Shown in pieces: positions 54,635 to 63,678 of a DNA stretch of 64,000 bases (positions are counted from its first letter, which is position 1; each line of letters starts with the position of its first letter). A program made the translations under genes and the position numbers. The stretch spans positions 274,501 to 338,500 of the forward strand of contig NZ_RQFT01000012.1 of NCBI RefSeq assembly GCF_004769525.1, in the 5' to 3' direction. Source of the stretch: Leptospira bouyouniensis. Its GTDB lineage: Bacteria; Spirochaetota; Leptospiria; Leptospirales; Leptospiraceae. The notes beneath the pieces were generated by a model. It saw only the letters and a program-made list of their open reading frames with translations. It ran no database searches and was not told where the DNA came from.

Positions 54635-55183
54635 ATGAAGCTACTCAAGCGATACGCAAACCGCAGGCTCTATGATCCAGAAACAAGTTCCACAATCACA
54701 TTAGAGGATGTGGCAAAGATGATCATTGGCGGTGAAGAGATTAAAGTCCAAGACAACCTTTCCGGAGAAGACATCACACCCAAGATTTTAGGCCAAACTT
54801 TTTTAAAAGTCAGCCTTGGCCAGAGAAACGAAGATTTTTCAAATTTTATGTTAACGTCGCTTATCCGAGAAACAGGCCGAGATGTATCTGGTCTTTTTGA
54901 ACGATTGGTGCTCGGGGGGATAGGAGCCAATTACCTGACACGGGAACGATTGGAAAAAATTGTCAATTCTATGGTGGAACTTGGGGAATTGAAGGAGGTT
55001 GATTTTAGCCTCTACCGAGAGGATTTACTCCGCAAAATGGCCTCCCGCGCGAGTGAAAAAAAGGAGCAAATCCAAAAGGATTTGGAAAAATTCAGCCAAT
55101 CCATTTTGGAAGAAGACAAGGCTACACTTGGTGACCTCTCCGAAAAATTAAAAGAAGTCGCAGAAAAATTAAAAGAAAATTAA
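54635..55183 (+). CDS. phaR: PhaR-type polyhydroxyalkanoate synthesis regulator
   Basis: A 182-residue protein. The N-terminus (1-60) matches the PHB/PHA accumulation regulator DNA-binding domain: [28 protein letters not shown], the hallmark of PhaR/PhbF proteins; the rest is helical and ends in a Lys/Glu-rich coiled coil (about 130-182). In PHA producers this protein represses phasin genes and senses PHA granules. No phaC, phaA or phasin gene is in the window, so a wider regulatory role is possible. Confidence 0.8.
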   Translation: MKLLKRYANRRLYDPETSSTITLEDVAKMIIGGEEIKVQDNLSGEDITPKILGQTFLKVSLGQRNEDFSNFMLTSLIRETGRDVSGLFERLVLGGIGANYLTRERLEKIVNSMVELGELKEVDFSLYREDLLRKMASRASEKKEQIQKDLEKFSQSILEEDKATLGDLSEKLKEVAEKLKEN

Positions 55184-55224
55184 CCAAAATCGGTTAGAAT
55201 GTCCTCCAATTTCGGGGGAAATGA

Positions 55225-56109
55225 ATGAAATTCCAATCTGTTCTTTTACTTTTTGTTTTGCTAAATGCCAGTCTCTTTTCAGAACAAGAGGATATCTTTT
55301 TTGAAACACAAAGGAAACGTCTAAATTCTTCAGATCTATTTGAAATCCGAGATGCCATAGATCGGCTAACGTTTATTAAATCAAACAAGGGTTTACGAGA
55401 TATTCTTTCTGCCTTGGAAGGAAATCCCAATTTTCCGACGAGTGAAAACAATGCTCCTGCTGTAAAATTTTATGCAGCAAAAGCTTTAAGTAAAAAGGGA
55501 GATTCCATTGCAATTCCAGTCCTGATTAAAGTGTTTCAAAAAGAATCTGGCTCCATTGTAGAATATAATCCTCCAAAACAGAGAAAAATCACCGATGGAG
55601 TTGCCGACCGGTATTCCAATTCCAGTCCATATTTTTATGAAGACGGAGAAATCTCAATGGTTTTGGCATGTGGAGAAATATTACGGGCATTAGGTTCTTT
55701 GCCTCACACGGAAACTTCCGGATCCACGCTCAAACAAGCTTTGTCCCATCCAAATTTTTATATCCGAAGTTCAGCCGCAGATGCGATGTATGAATCAAAT
55801 CGAAAAGAATATCTGACTAATCTTGCGGAAACACTTGGAAAAGAACTAATTCCTTATACAAAAATTTCTATTTTGGCGGCAATTGTAGGGATTGAACGAT
55901 TACCGAACCAGAACTTTAAGTCGGTCACGGAAATGCTCTCCGATAAAGACCCTGAAGTGAGAAAAAAAGCATCGGTTGGGCTAAGAAGAATTGATCTAAG
56001 AATCGCTGCACCTTACTTGGAAAAGGCGATCGAGATTGAAAATCACCCAGTTGTCCTTACACAAATGAAAGAAGACTATAATTTCTTAATTTCATTTCGT
56101 AACCCTTAA
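55225..56109 (+). CDS. Exported HEAT-repeat protein
   Basis: A 294-residue protein with a signal peptide (1-19, MKFQSVLLLFVLLNASLFS) and HEAT/PBS-like helical repeats (about 75-105, 150-200, 235-280: VKFYAAKALSKKGDSIAIPVL; FYIRSSAADAMYES; PEVRKKASVGLRRID). These repeats make protein-binding surfaces. Its role in the periplasm or outer membrane is unknown. It is 66 bases upstream of cysK. Confidence 0.72.
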   Translation: MKFQSVLLLFVLLNASLFSEQEDIFFETQRKRLNSSDLFEIRDAIDRLTFIKSNKGLRDILSALEGNPNFPTSENNAPAVKFYAAKALSKKGDSIAIPVLIKVFQKESGSIVEYNPPKQRKITDGVADRYSNSSPYFYEDGEISMVLACGEILRALGSLPHTETSGSTLKQALSHPNFYIRSSAADAMYESNRKEYLTNLAETLGKELIPYTKISILAAIVGIERLPNQNFKSVTEMLSDKDPEVRKKASVGLRRIDLRIAAPYLEKAIEIENHPVVLTQMKEDYNFLISFRNP

Positions 56110-56123
56110 ACCCAATGATTTCA

Positions 56124-56151
56124 TTGTGGACAAATCTAGATTTTCTATAAA
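56124..56151 (+). promoter_or_regulatory. Candidate promoter of cysK
   Basis: TTGTGG (56124-56129), a 16-base spacer and TATAAA (56146-56151) would start transcription near 56158, with CGGAGAAATT as ribosome site before the ATG at 56175. The -35 box is only a partial match. Confidence 0.42.
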
Positions 56152-56174
56152 TATGTGACTGAAACGGAGAAATT

Positions 56175-57089
56175 ATGAAATTTAATAGTATTCTAGAAGC
56201 CATTGGTAATACACCACATGTTCGATTGACTCGTTTGTTTGGAACCGATCACGAAGTTTATATGAAGTTAGAGAGACAAAATCCAGGTGGGTCCATAAAG
56301 GATCGGATTGCTCTTGCTATGATCGAAGACGCAGAAAAATCAGGAAAATTAAAAAAAGATTCTATCATTGTTGAGCCAACATCTGGGAATACAGGGATTG
56401 GCCTTGCGATGGTTGCAGCTGTCAAAGGTTATGCGATCACTCTTGTAATGCCGGAACATATGTCTGTTGAAAGACGTCGTATCATGGCAGCATATGGTGC
56501 AAAATTTGAACTCACTCCAAGAGAAAAAGGAATGCCCGGTGCCATTGCCAAAGCGCAAGAAATGGTAGCCGCCAATCCGAATGCTTGGATGCCACAACAG
56601 TTTGAAAACGAGGCAAACATCCAGGTTCATAGAGAAAAAACAGCCGAAGAAATTGCAAAAGATTTCCCTGACGGTTTGGATTACATTATCACTGGTGTTG
56701 GAACAGGTGGGCATATCTCTGGTTGTGCAGAAAATTTAAAAAAACGTTTTCCTAAACTCAAAGTGTTTGCAGTAGAACCTGAAGGTTCTCCAGTCCTCAG
56801 TGGTGGAAAACCAGGACCACACCCTTTACAAGGGATAGGCGCTGGATTCATTCCTAAAAACTGTAAAACAGAATTATTAGATGGAATTATCACGGTTGGA
56901 AAAGAAGAATCCTTCACGATGGCAGTTCTTGCTGCAAAAAAAGAAGGAATATTCATCGGAACTTCGTCAGGAGCAAGCCTTGCTGCTGTTTCTAAAAAAC
57001 TAAAAGAGATCCCAGCTGGTTCAAAAGTCCTCACATTCTGTTATGATACTGGAGAACGATACTTATCAGTTGAAGGACTTTTCGTTTAA
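56175..57089 (+). CDS. cysK: Cysteine synthase (O-acetylserine sulfhydrylase)
   Basis: PLP enzyme that joins sulfide to O-acetylserine. Length 304 residues. Seen: [14 protein letters not shown], with the PLP-binding Lys, the substrate loop [12 protein letters not shown], the glycine loop GTGGHISG and SSGASLAA near the C-terminus. CysM cannot be excluded from sequence alone. It lies 24 bases before the topA reading frame. Confidence 0.93.
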   Translation: MKFNSILEAIGNTPHVRLTRLFGTDHEVYMKLERQNPGGSIKDRIALAMIEDAEKSGKLKKDSIIVEPTSGNTGIGLAMVAAVKGYAITLVMPEHMSVERRRIMAAYGAKFELTPREKGMPGAIAKAQEMVAANPNAWMPQQFENEANIQVHREKTAEEIAKDFPDGLDYIITGVGTGGHISGCAENLKKRFPKLKVFAVEPEGSPVLSGGKPGPHPLQGIGAGFIPKNCKTELLDGIITVGKEESFTMAVLAAKKEGIFIGTSSGASLAAVSKKLKEIPAGSKVLTFCYDTGERYLSVEGLFV

Positions 57090-57112
57090 CTAAAGTTTGA
57101 TGGGATTATAAT

Positions 57113-59038
57113 ATCACCAATCTATTAATTGTCGAATCACCTACCAAAGCGGCAACCATCACTTCTTACTTAGGTAAGGATTGGATGGTTGTGGCGACAA
57201 AAGGTCATATCAAAGACCTGCCCCCCAAAACCTATGGGGTGGATATCTCAAACCAATTTGAACCTGAATATGAGTGGTTAAAAGGTAAAAAAAGCCATTT
57301 CGCAACCATTATCGCTAAAGCTAAAAAATCATCCTGTATTTACATAGCGAGTGATCCAGATCGCGAAGGTGAAATTATCGCAAAACATTGTTTTGATGAA
57401 CTTTCCAAGTTAAAAAAACCTATATATCGACTGCGACTAAAAGAAATTACAAAAGAGGAAGTAAATTTACAAATTCAAAAGAAGTTAGGATTAAGTTATG
57501 AAGCAATTGAATCACAAATAGCAAGAAGAGTGATTGATCGAATTTTTGGCTTCGAAGTATCTCCCGATTTATGGCGACAATTAAAAATTCCATCACTTTC
57601 AGCTGGAAGAGTCCAATCGACTGTTTTACATTGGATCTGCGAAAGAGAAAAAGAAATTCAAAACTTCTCGAAAGAAACCTACTTCCAGTTGAAATTACAA
57701 GGTATTTTGAACCAAAACCCAATTGAATTAAAATACCTTTCAAAAGATAAACTTAAAAGCAATGACATTCAAGCCATTTTATCCGATATCAAAATTTTAC
57801 CGGAACCATCCCGATTCAAGGAATTAACATTAACAAAAATTAAGACAAAAAAAATCAAACGTAACCCTCCAAAGCCATTTTCTACTGCCAGTTTGCTTGA
57901 ATCCAGTTTTCGAAAGTTTCAATTTGATTCGAAAAAAACGATGCGGATTGCCCAAAGTCTTTTTGAAGGAAAAAAATTACATTCAGGTGAAACTGTCGGA
58001 CTTATTACTTATATGCGTTCTGATAGCACAAGGGTATCTGAGAAAAAACGAAAGTTAGGTGAGAGATATTTAAAAGAACATTATCCGAATCTTTTATCGG
58101 AAGTAAATAAAGGTCAGACAAAACAAAAAAAATTTTCACAAGATGCACATGAAGCGATAACTCCTATTGATCCTAATCTTACACCAAATCAAATACGATC
58201 GTTTTTATCGATCGACGAAGGGAAATTATACCAATTAATTTGGGAGCGATTTTTAACTTCACTGATGAAACCGGAAGTAGGTGAGGAAGTCATTTATGAA
58301 TTTCCAGTTGGGAAACATATGTTTGAGTATTCCTTTGAAAAAATTTATGATCCGGGATTCAAAAACTTTCCACTTCCAAAGGAAAATCTTGAAAAAACAA
58401 ATATAACTGCGAAACTGGGAGATCGTTTTTTTTACCAATCGTATTCCGCGGATGAAAAAGAAACGGAACCTCCACTCCGTTATACGCAAGGCAAATTGGT
58501 TCAAAAAATGGAAGACACAGGGGTGGGTCGTCCATCTACATATGCGACCATTCTTGACACTCTAAAATTAAGAAAATACATCGTTGAATACCAAAAAAAC
58601 ATTGGTCCATCAGCGCTTGGTTTAAAAGTTGATGCTTATTTGTTTTTGAATTTTCAAAACTTGATAGGAGAGTCATTTACAAAAGATTTAGAATCTCAGC
58701 TCGACCAAATCACTGATAACAAAGAATCTAGGGTGAAATTAGTATCATCTTTTTATGATTTATTGAAAAAGATATTAAAGTCCCCCAGAAAAAAACTAGA
58801 ATCTCCATCATTAGCGATTACAAACCAAAAAGAAACTTCGAAGTTAAAGAATCCGATTTTCGAAAAAGAATCTCTCCGTCGAGGTTCGCAAAAGAAAGAG
58901 AGTCCAAGATTTGTTGAGAGTAAAACTTGCCCAAAGTGTTTAGAAGGATTTGTGAAAACCAAACTTGGCAAAAATGGAAAAACCATTTATTTTTGTTCGC
59001 GTTACCCTCACTGTGACTACATCACCTATGACAAATAA
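57113..59038 (+). CDS. topA: DNA topoisomerase I with probable ATC start
   Basis: Relaxes negative supercoils; 641 residues if read from ATC. The TOPRIM domain starts with LLIVESPTKAATITSYLG (essential Glu8) and holds SDPDREGE (Asp81 and Asp83); the active-site Tyr300 lies in LITYMRSDST; the C-terminus has one C4 zinc finger (CPKC ... CSRYPHCDY). The first ATG is at 57185, but that start would delete Glu8 and the first strand. In frame upstream there is only TGA at 57098 and no ATG, GTG or TTG; the ATC at 57113 has GGGA seven bases before it. AUC initiation, or a sequence error, are the options. The 3' end overlaps hemH by 11 bases. Confidence 0.85.
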   Translation: MTNLLIVESPTKAATITSYLGKDWMVVATKGHIKDLPPKTYGVDISNQFEPEYEWLKGKKSHFATIIAKAKKSSCIYIASDPDREGEIIAKHCFDELSKLKKPIYRLRLKEITKEEVNLQIQKKLGLSYEAIESQIARRVIDRIFGFEVSPDLWRQLKIPSLSAGRVQSTVLHWICEREKEIQNFSKETYFQLKLQGILNQNPIELKYLSKDKLKSNDIQAILSDIKILPEPSRFKELTLTKIKTKKIKRNPPKPFSTASLLESSFRKFQFDSKKTMRIAQSLFEGKKLHSGETVGLITYMRSDSTRVSEKKRKLGERYLKEHYPNLLSEVNKGQTKQKKFSQDAHEAITPIDPNLTPNQIRSFLSIDEGKLYQLIWERFLTSLMKPEVGEEVIYEFPVGKHMFEYSFEKIYDPGFKNFPLPKENLEKTNITAKLGDRFFYQSYSADEKETEPPLRYTQGKLVQKMEDTGVGRPSTYATILDTLKLRKYIVEYQKNIGPSALGLKVDAYLFLNFQNLIGESFTKDLESQLDQITDNKESRVKLVSSFYDLLKKILKSPRKKLESPSLAITNQKETSKLKNPIFEKESLRRGSQKKESPRFVESKTCPKCLEGFVKTKLGKNGKTIYFCSRYPHCDYITYDK

Positions 59039-60116
59039 ACCAGAAAAAACGTTGGTCCTTGTGAATTTGGGAGGTCCTAGAACTCCTGCTGAAATTGAAG
59101 TATTTTTAAAAGATTTATTCTCAGATCCTTTCGTCTTTGATTTGCCATTGCCAGAATTTTTACGTATTCGTTTGGCACGATTTATTGCGAAAAAAAGAGC
59201 ACCGAAAGTACAAACTGCTTATGCATCAATGGGTTTTGGCGGTGGGTCTCCACTAGTAGAAGAAACAGAAAAACAAGCTTTAGCATTAGAAAAAATTTTA
59301 AACAACGATTCAAGAGTGCAATGGAAAGTATTGGTGGCAATGGCTTGTGCCTACCCAAACATTAGGGATCCCAAGTTTACTAAACCAGGACCAGATACCA
59401 TTTATCTTCCGTTATACCCTCAGTTTTCAAGGTCAACTGTGTTATCAACTTTATCTATTTTAGAATCAAAATTTTCTGAATGCCCAGTTGGCAGTGGTGG
59501 TTACGTTCCTCATTTTGGTCTAGAACCAAAATTCCATCAAATTAGTGCTCAATTTATTTCTGATTTTTTTACTAACCAACTTTTTCCCGAACAATATTTA
59601 CATTATCCAGATGATAAACCCAATTGTGATTGGAAAGATATTGATCTTGTTTTTTCAGCACATGGTATACCGATGCGACTTGTTAAAAAAGGAGATCGAT
59701 ATATGGAAGAGGTGGAACTTTCTGTGAAAGGTATAACTGATGAACTTAGAAAATATGGTTATAGAGGGAATATTCATATATCTTACCAAAGTAAGGTGGG
59801 GCCTGCGAAGTGGACAGAACCAAGTACAATCCAAAAAATAACCGAGCTAGCAATACAAGGAAAACATATTGCTGTTTATCCAATTAGTTTTGTCAGTGAT
59901 CACCTTGAGACATTGGAAGAAATAGGCGAACAATTTAAGGAGTTAACATGGGAAAAAGGAGGAAAATCATTTGTTCGAATTCCTACTTTAAGCGTTTACC
60001 CAGAATTTATACAATTCCTTGCGGATAAAGTAAAACAAACCGATTCGGGGATCAAACACTGTGTTTGTAAAGAGAAAGGTGGTGAATCACTCCGACATTG
60101 TCGATTCAAAGATTGA
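59028..60116 (+). CDS. hemH: Ferrochelatase
   Basis: Inserts Fe2+ into protoporphyrin IX, the last step of protohaem synthesis. The 362-residue protein has VLVNLGGPRTPAEIEVFL, YASMGFGGGSPL, YPQFSRSTVLST, and the catalytic VFSAHGIPMRLV with the metal-binding His, plus SYQSKVGPAKWTEP. The ATG at 59028 gives the natural N-terminus (MTNKPEKTL), inside the topA 3' end. An unusual C-terminal tail carries three Cys (HCVCKEKGGESLRHC). It is convergent with hemG (30-base overlap), and the rest of the haem genes lie on the other strand. Confidence 0.94.
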   Translation: MTNKPEKTLVLVNLGGPRTPAEIEVFLKDLFSDPFVFDLPLPEFLRIRLARFIAKKRAPKVQTAYASMGFGGGSPLVEETEKQALALEKILNNDSRVQWKVLVAMACAYPNIRDPKFTKPGPDTIYLPLYPQFSRSTVLSTLSILESKFSECPVGSGGYVPHFGLEPKFHQISAQFISDFFTNQLFPEQYLHYPDDKPNCDWKDIDLVFSAHGIPMRLVKKGDRYMEEVELSVKGITDELRKYGYRGNIHISYQSKVGPAKWTEPSTIQKITELAIQGKHIAVYPISFVSDHLETLEEIGEQFKELTWEKGGKSFVRIPTLSVYPEFIQFLADKVKQTDSGIKHCVCKEKGGESLRHCRFKD

Positions 60117-61298
60117 TCGAAGTCCTATCCCTTTTCGGTAATTGCCATAAAATTTGATATCTTTTCCTTTTGATTTCCAATCAGTTTCAAGTCGATTTAA
60201 TGTTTCGTTGAATAGGTATAATTTTTTGTCATACGCTGGGAATACCCCTTCCCAAGTGGTCTGGTAAAATGCTTTTGACTCTTCCTGTTTCCCTGTGATG
60301 GTGGCTCTATCTTTTTCAACTATAGACTTTAATAGGTCTCTGTTTTCTCCACCATCTAACTTTGGATAGATCCAAGTTTCGGAGTGTAAATTGGTAGCCA
60401 CTCTTCCTTCAAAAATATCCGAATTACACAAAACACCAAGTGCTTGGATTCCTTCGTTTTTTCCAAATAAAACACCAAAACAAGGTTTTTTTGTGAGTTT
60501 AGTTTCACCAAACCGAGTGATGGTGGAGATTGTTAGTAAATTGGGAACTTCATTTTTTCTAAGTAAAGGCTCAAGTAATGGTAATAATTTCTTTAATGAA
60601 GTACAAATGCGAACAGTTCCATTTAAATTCTGAATTTCATCGATATTAGAAAGAGAAACTCCTGTTTTAATTTGGATTCTCGGTGAAAGATAATCTGCTA
60701 AATGGCAAACCAAATCACCCATTCCATTAGGAAATGAAACAGTTCCATAAGTTTTCTTTTTGTTTTTTTTGATTTCTTGGAAAATGGTGCTTTTACCATT
60801 CCCATTCCATTGAGAAAAGATAGTCTCTGCTTGCAATTCTGATAATCTTGTTCCATAAATACCACCTAATGCGGGCTCAATTATGTTTTTAGTCACAGAA
60901 GAACCGAACATCCCAGAACTCCAAGATTCAAAATTTAAGCTGGAATCAAATTTTAGTTTTTTGAGAAAGATTGAATATAGAAGTTTTGTTCCTGAAAATA
61001 TGGAGATAGGGAATTGTGATAGTCGTTGGTTTATCCAAAAATACCTACGTTTTGATGCTTTTTTAGGGAATACTGGGGAGAGGCCAATATCATTTAACAT
61101 CGATTTGATATCATCGGTTAAGAGGATTCCATTTGCTGCAAGTTCAACGAGTCCTTCCTTTTCTCTTCTGGTCCCAATCAGACCACCAAGGTTACTTTTT
61201 TCTTCAAAAAGTGTTACAAAATTTCCTTTTTTAACATGGTGGTATGCAACGAATAAACCTGTGATCCCTCCACCATAAATAAAAATTTCTTCATTCAT
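60087..61298 (-). CDS. hemG: Protoporphyrinogen oxidase (FAD-dependent, HemY type)
   Basis: Oxidises protoporphyrinogen IX to protoporphyrin IX. The 403-residue protein has the FAD motif IYGGGITGLFVAYHHVKKG, SNLGGLIGT, the middle EPALGGIYGTRLSELQA, and a C-terminal region where the FAD block is reduced to FYGNYRKGIGL. This is the HemY/PPOX flavoprotein family, commonly named hemG in Leptospira. It is shorter than typical PPOX (about 450-480). It overlaps hemN by 4 bases and converges on hemH. Confidence 0.85.
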   Translation of the reverse strand: MNEEIFIYGGGITGLFVAYHHVKKGNFVTLFEEKSNLGGLIGTRREKEGLVELAANGILLTDDIKSMLNDIGLSPVFPKKASKRRYFWINQRLSQFPISIFSGTKLLYSIFLKKLKFDSSLNFESWSSGMFGSSVTKNIIEPALGGIYGTRLSELQAETIFSQWNGNGKSTIFQEIKKNKKKTYGTVSFPNGMGDLVCHLADYLSPRIQIKTGVSLSNIDEIQNLNGTVRICTSLKKLLPLLEPLLRKNEVPNLLTISTITRFGETKLTKKPCFGVLFGKNEGIQALGVLCNSDIFEGRVATNLHSETWIYPKLDGGENRDLLKSIVEKDRATITGKQEESKAFYQTTWEGVFPAYDKKLYLFNETLNRLETDWKSKGKDIKFYGNYRKGIGLRSIFESTMSE

Positions 61299-62635
61299 AT
61301 TGCTTTTGAGAATACTGGTTTCGATGGTTGGTTCACTTGGAGTTTTTCATCAAATGCCATTGCAACAATACGTAAAAAAGGTTTCCCTGCTTCAGTGATC
61401 ACAAGTGTATCATTTTGCCACTCTATCAAATGATCAGATTCCATTTCAGCTAGGAATGGTTTCACATGATTTTGTAATTCGTGTGGGACATTTACTTTCC
61501 AAGTTGTCATTAGAGCCAATATCAATTGTTTTCTCAATTGGTCTGAGTTTGTTAGTTTATGCCCACGTAGAATTGGTAATGAGCTATCAAAAAGAGATTT
61601 TCGATATTTCATTTCGAGTTTAATATTTTGAAAAAATAGATTTGGAGTTTCCGAAATGGCAGAAGATCCAAGTCCTAACATAACGTCTGTTTTGGAATCA
61701 CTATATCCCATAAAGTTTCTATGTAATTGTTTTGAATGAAAAGCTTTCCACAATTTATCATGAGGGAGTGCAAAATGGTCCATACCAATTTCACGATAAC
61801 CTTCTTTTTCAAGAATAGCTCTTCCTGTCTCATATAACTCGCGTTTGAGTGTAGGCTCAGGTAAATCATTTTCGGTGAATAATCGTTGGGAAGCCTTTAT
61901 CCAAGGAACGTGAGCATAAGAATAAAACGCAATCCGATCTGGTTTGAGTTTCAATGTATTTTCCATTGTGTATTTCATGGAGTCAAGTGATTGTTTAGGT
62001 AAACCATAAATCAAATCAAAGTTAATCGAATCAAACCCTAGTGCTCTTGCTTCTAATGTTATGTTTTCAGTGAGTTCAAAAGGTTGGATTCTATTGACAA
62101 GCCTTTGGACTTCTGGATCAAAATCTTGAACTCCTAAACTTATACGTTTGAAACCTAATTGCTTTAAAAGTTTGAGCTGGGATACTCGTGTCCTTCTTGG
62201 ATCTACTTCGATTGAATACTGCGAGTCTTTTGCTTGTGACAACTGATTCAAAATGAATTCGATCGTAGATTGAAGGTTGTAATCAGATAAGTATGTAGGA
62301 CTTCCTCCACCTAAATGAAGTTCACTGAGCTCTTTTCCTCTAAGGGAAGGAACTTTTTTTAAGTATAATTCTAATTCTCTCAGAATAGCACTTACATAGG
62401 GTTCTTCTACTGAGTGGTTTTTTGTGATTGAAGTATTACAACCACAAAATGTACAAAGAGTTTCGCAAAACGGAATGTGGAGGTAAATAGCTAATTTTGA
62501 TTCAACTGGAGAAAGGTATGTTTCTAAAGATTGGATACATTCTTCAGTTGTTGGTGAATCAGTCCAATATGGAACAGTAGGGTAACTTGTATACCTTGGT
62601 GCTGGTGTATCATATTTTTCAAGTAAGTGTTTCAT
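61295..62635 (-). CDS. hemN: Oxygen-independent coproporphyrinogen III oxidase
   Basis: Radical SAM enzyme that decarboxylates coproporphyrinogen III to protoporphyrinogen IX. Length 446 residues. Seen: the N-terminal YTSYPTVPYWTDS, the cluster motif C-x3-C-x2-C in HIPFCETLCTFCGCNTSIT, LHLGGGSPTYLS and FDLIYGLPKQSLDS. It is the true HemN form and not a HemW-like relative, judged by the PTVPYW start and the C-terminal domain. Overlaps hemE and hemG by 4 bases each. Confidence 0.94.
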   Translation of the reverse strand: MKHLLEKYDTPAPRYTSYPTVPYWTDSPTTEECIQSLETYLSPVESKLAIYLHIPFCETLCTFCGCNTSITKNHSVEEPYVSAILRELELYLKKVPSLRGKELSELHLGGGSPTYLSDYNLQSTIEFILNQLSQAKDSQYSIEVDPRRTRVSQLKLLKQLGFKRISLGVQDFDPEVQRLVNRIQPFELTENITLEARALGFDSINFDLIYGLPKQSLDSMKYTMENTLKLKPDRIAFYSYAHVPWIKASQRLFTENDLPEPTLKRELYETGRAILEKEGYREIGMDHFALPHDKLWKAFHSKQLHRNFMGYSDSKTDVMLGLGSSAISETPNLFFQNIKLEMKYRKSLFDSSLPILRGHKLTNSDQLRKQLILALMTTWKVNVPHELQNHVKPFLAEMESDHLIEWQNDTLVITEAGKPFLRIVAMAFDEKLQVNQPSKPVFSKAI

Positions 62636-63675
62636 GTACTAAACACCTTTCGTGTTTCTTCGATGAGTGTATGGACCGAAATTTCAGGTGTGTATTGTAA
62701 TACACCATGGCCGAGACCTGCGACCCAACCAACCCGATCTTTTGGGTCCAAATCTTTTATTGGTAAAAGATATTCGCGAATTTTTTGTTTGAGGGTTATT
62801 GGCTCTGCAAACAATAATTCCTGGTCAAAATTTCCTTGGATGAAGCCTTTCCCACCAAATTCTTGTAAAATGGTACGGATCGAAAAACGATGATCAACTC
62901 CAAATCCAACTAAATCTGAAATTGAGTGTATTTGGCGAATCTGTTCTTCTGTGGAATTTTTTGCATAGTATCCAATTTGATTTGGGAACATTTTTGTAAG
63001 TTCTGATATTGGCTCTGTTACGTAACGATGAAAATTGATTGGGTCTAACATACCTGCGGCTGTATCAAACATCATGACGACTTCTGCGCCACCTTGCAGT
63101 TGTAATTCTATATTTTTTTTCAGAAGGGGGAGTAGAATCGAATAAAAACCATCTACAAAGTTTTGGTTTGTTTTAATAAAAGCTAGGTTTCCATCATGTT
63201 TGCCAATACTTGCATAAGTCATGAGTGTAAATGGTCCACCAACAAATCCGATTAAAGATACATCTTTCGGTAATACTTCACGTGTACGAATCACTGCCTG
63301 TTTTTGAAAGTGTAATCCTTCGATCGCTTCCTCCACTGATTTTAGTTTATTGAAATCAGAAGTGGAGGTGAGTGAAAATGAGAGTTTAGGACCTGGATCA
63401 TATGTAAGTCCCATTCCCAATGCTTCAAGTGGAAAAAGTAAGTCAGAAAATAATATACTTACATCAAAACCAAACTCTTTTACTGGGCCTAATGCTACTT
63501 CTGCTGCCAGTTCAGGTTCTTTACATAATTCCATAAAACTATAAGTTTCTTTCAGTTTACGATAGTGGGAATGATACCTTCCCGCTTGTCGCATAAACCA
63601 AATTGGAGGAACATCTTGGGGGACTAACTGAATCGCATTGGCAAATCGTTCATTGTAGTATTTGGTTGTGATCAT
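62632..63675 (-). CDS. hemE: Uroporphyrinogen decarboxylase
   Basis: Converts uroporphyrinogen III to coproporphyrinogen III. The 347-residue protein shows PPIWFMRQAGRYHSHYRKLK, the LFSDLLFPLEALG segment with the catalytic Asp, GFVGGPFTLMTY, and MFDTAAGMLDP. Its stop codon overlaps the start of hemN by 4 bases; hemL ends 3 bases before its start. Confidence 0.95.
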   Translation of the reverse strand: MITTKYYNERFANAIQLVPQDVPPIWFMRQAGRYHSHYRKLKETYSFMELCKEPELAAEVALGPVKEFGFDVSILFSDLLFPLEALGMGLTYDPGPKLSFSLTSTSDFNKLKSVEEAIEGLHFQKQAVIRTREVLPKDVSLIGFVGGPFTLMTYASIGKHDGNLAFIKTNQNFVDGFYSILLPLLKKNIELQLQGGAEVVMMFDTAAGMLDPINFHRYVTEPISELTKMFPNQIGYYAKNSTEEQIRQIHSISDLVGFGVDHRFSIRTILQEFGGKGFIQGNFDQELLFAEPITLKQKIREYLLPIKDLDPKDRVGWVAGLGHGVLQYTPEISVHTLIEETRKVFST

Positions 63676-63678
63676 AGA

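Noticed and set aside
57185..59038. topA starting at the first ATG
   Set aside because: This removes the conserved first strand and catalytic Glu although the upstream frame encodes them perfectly.
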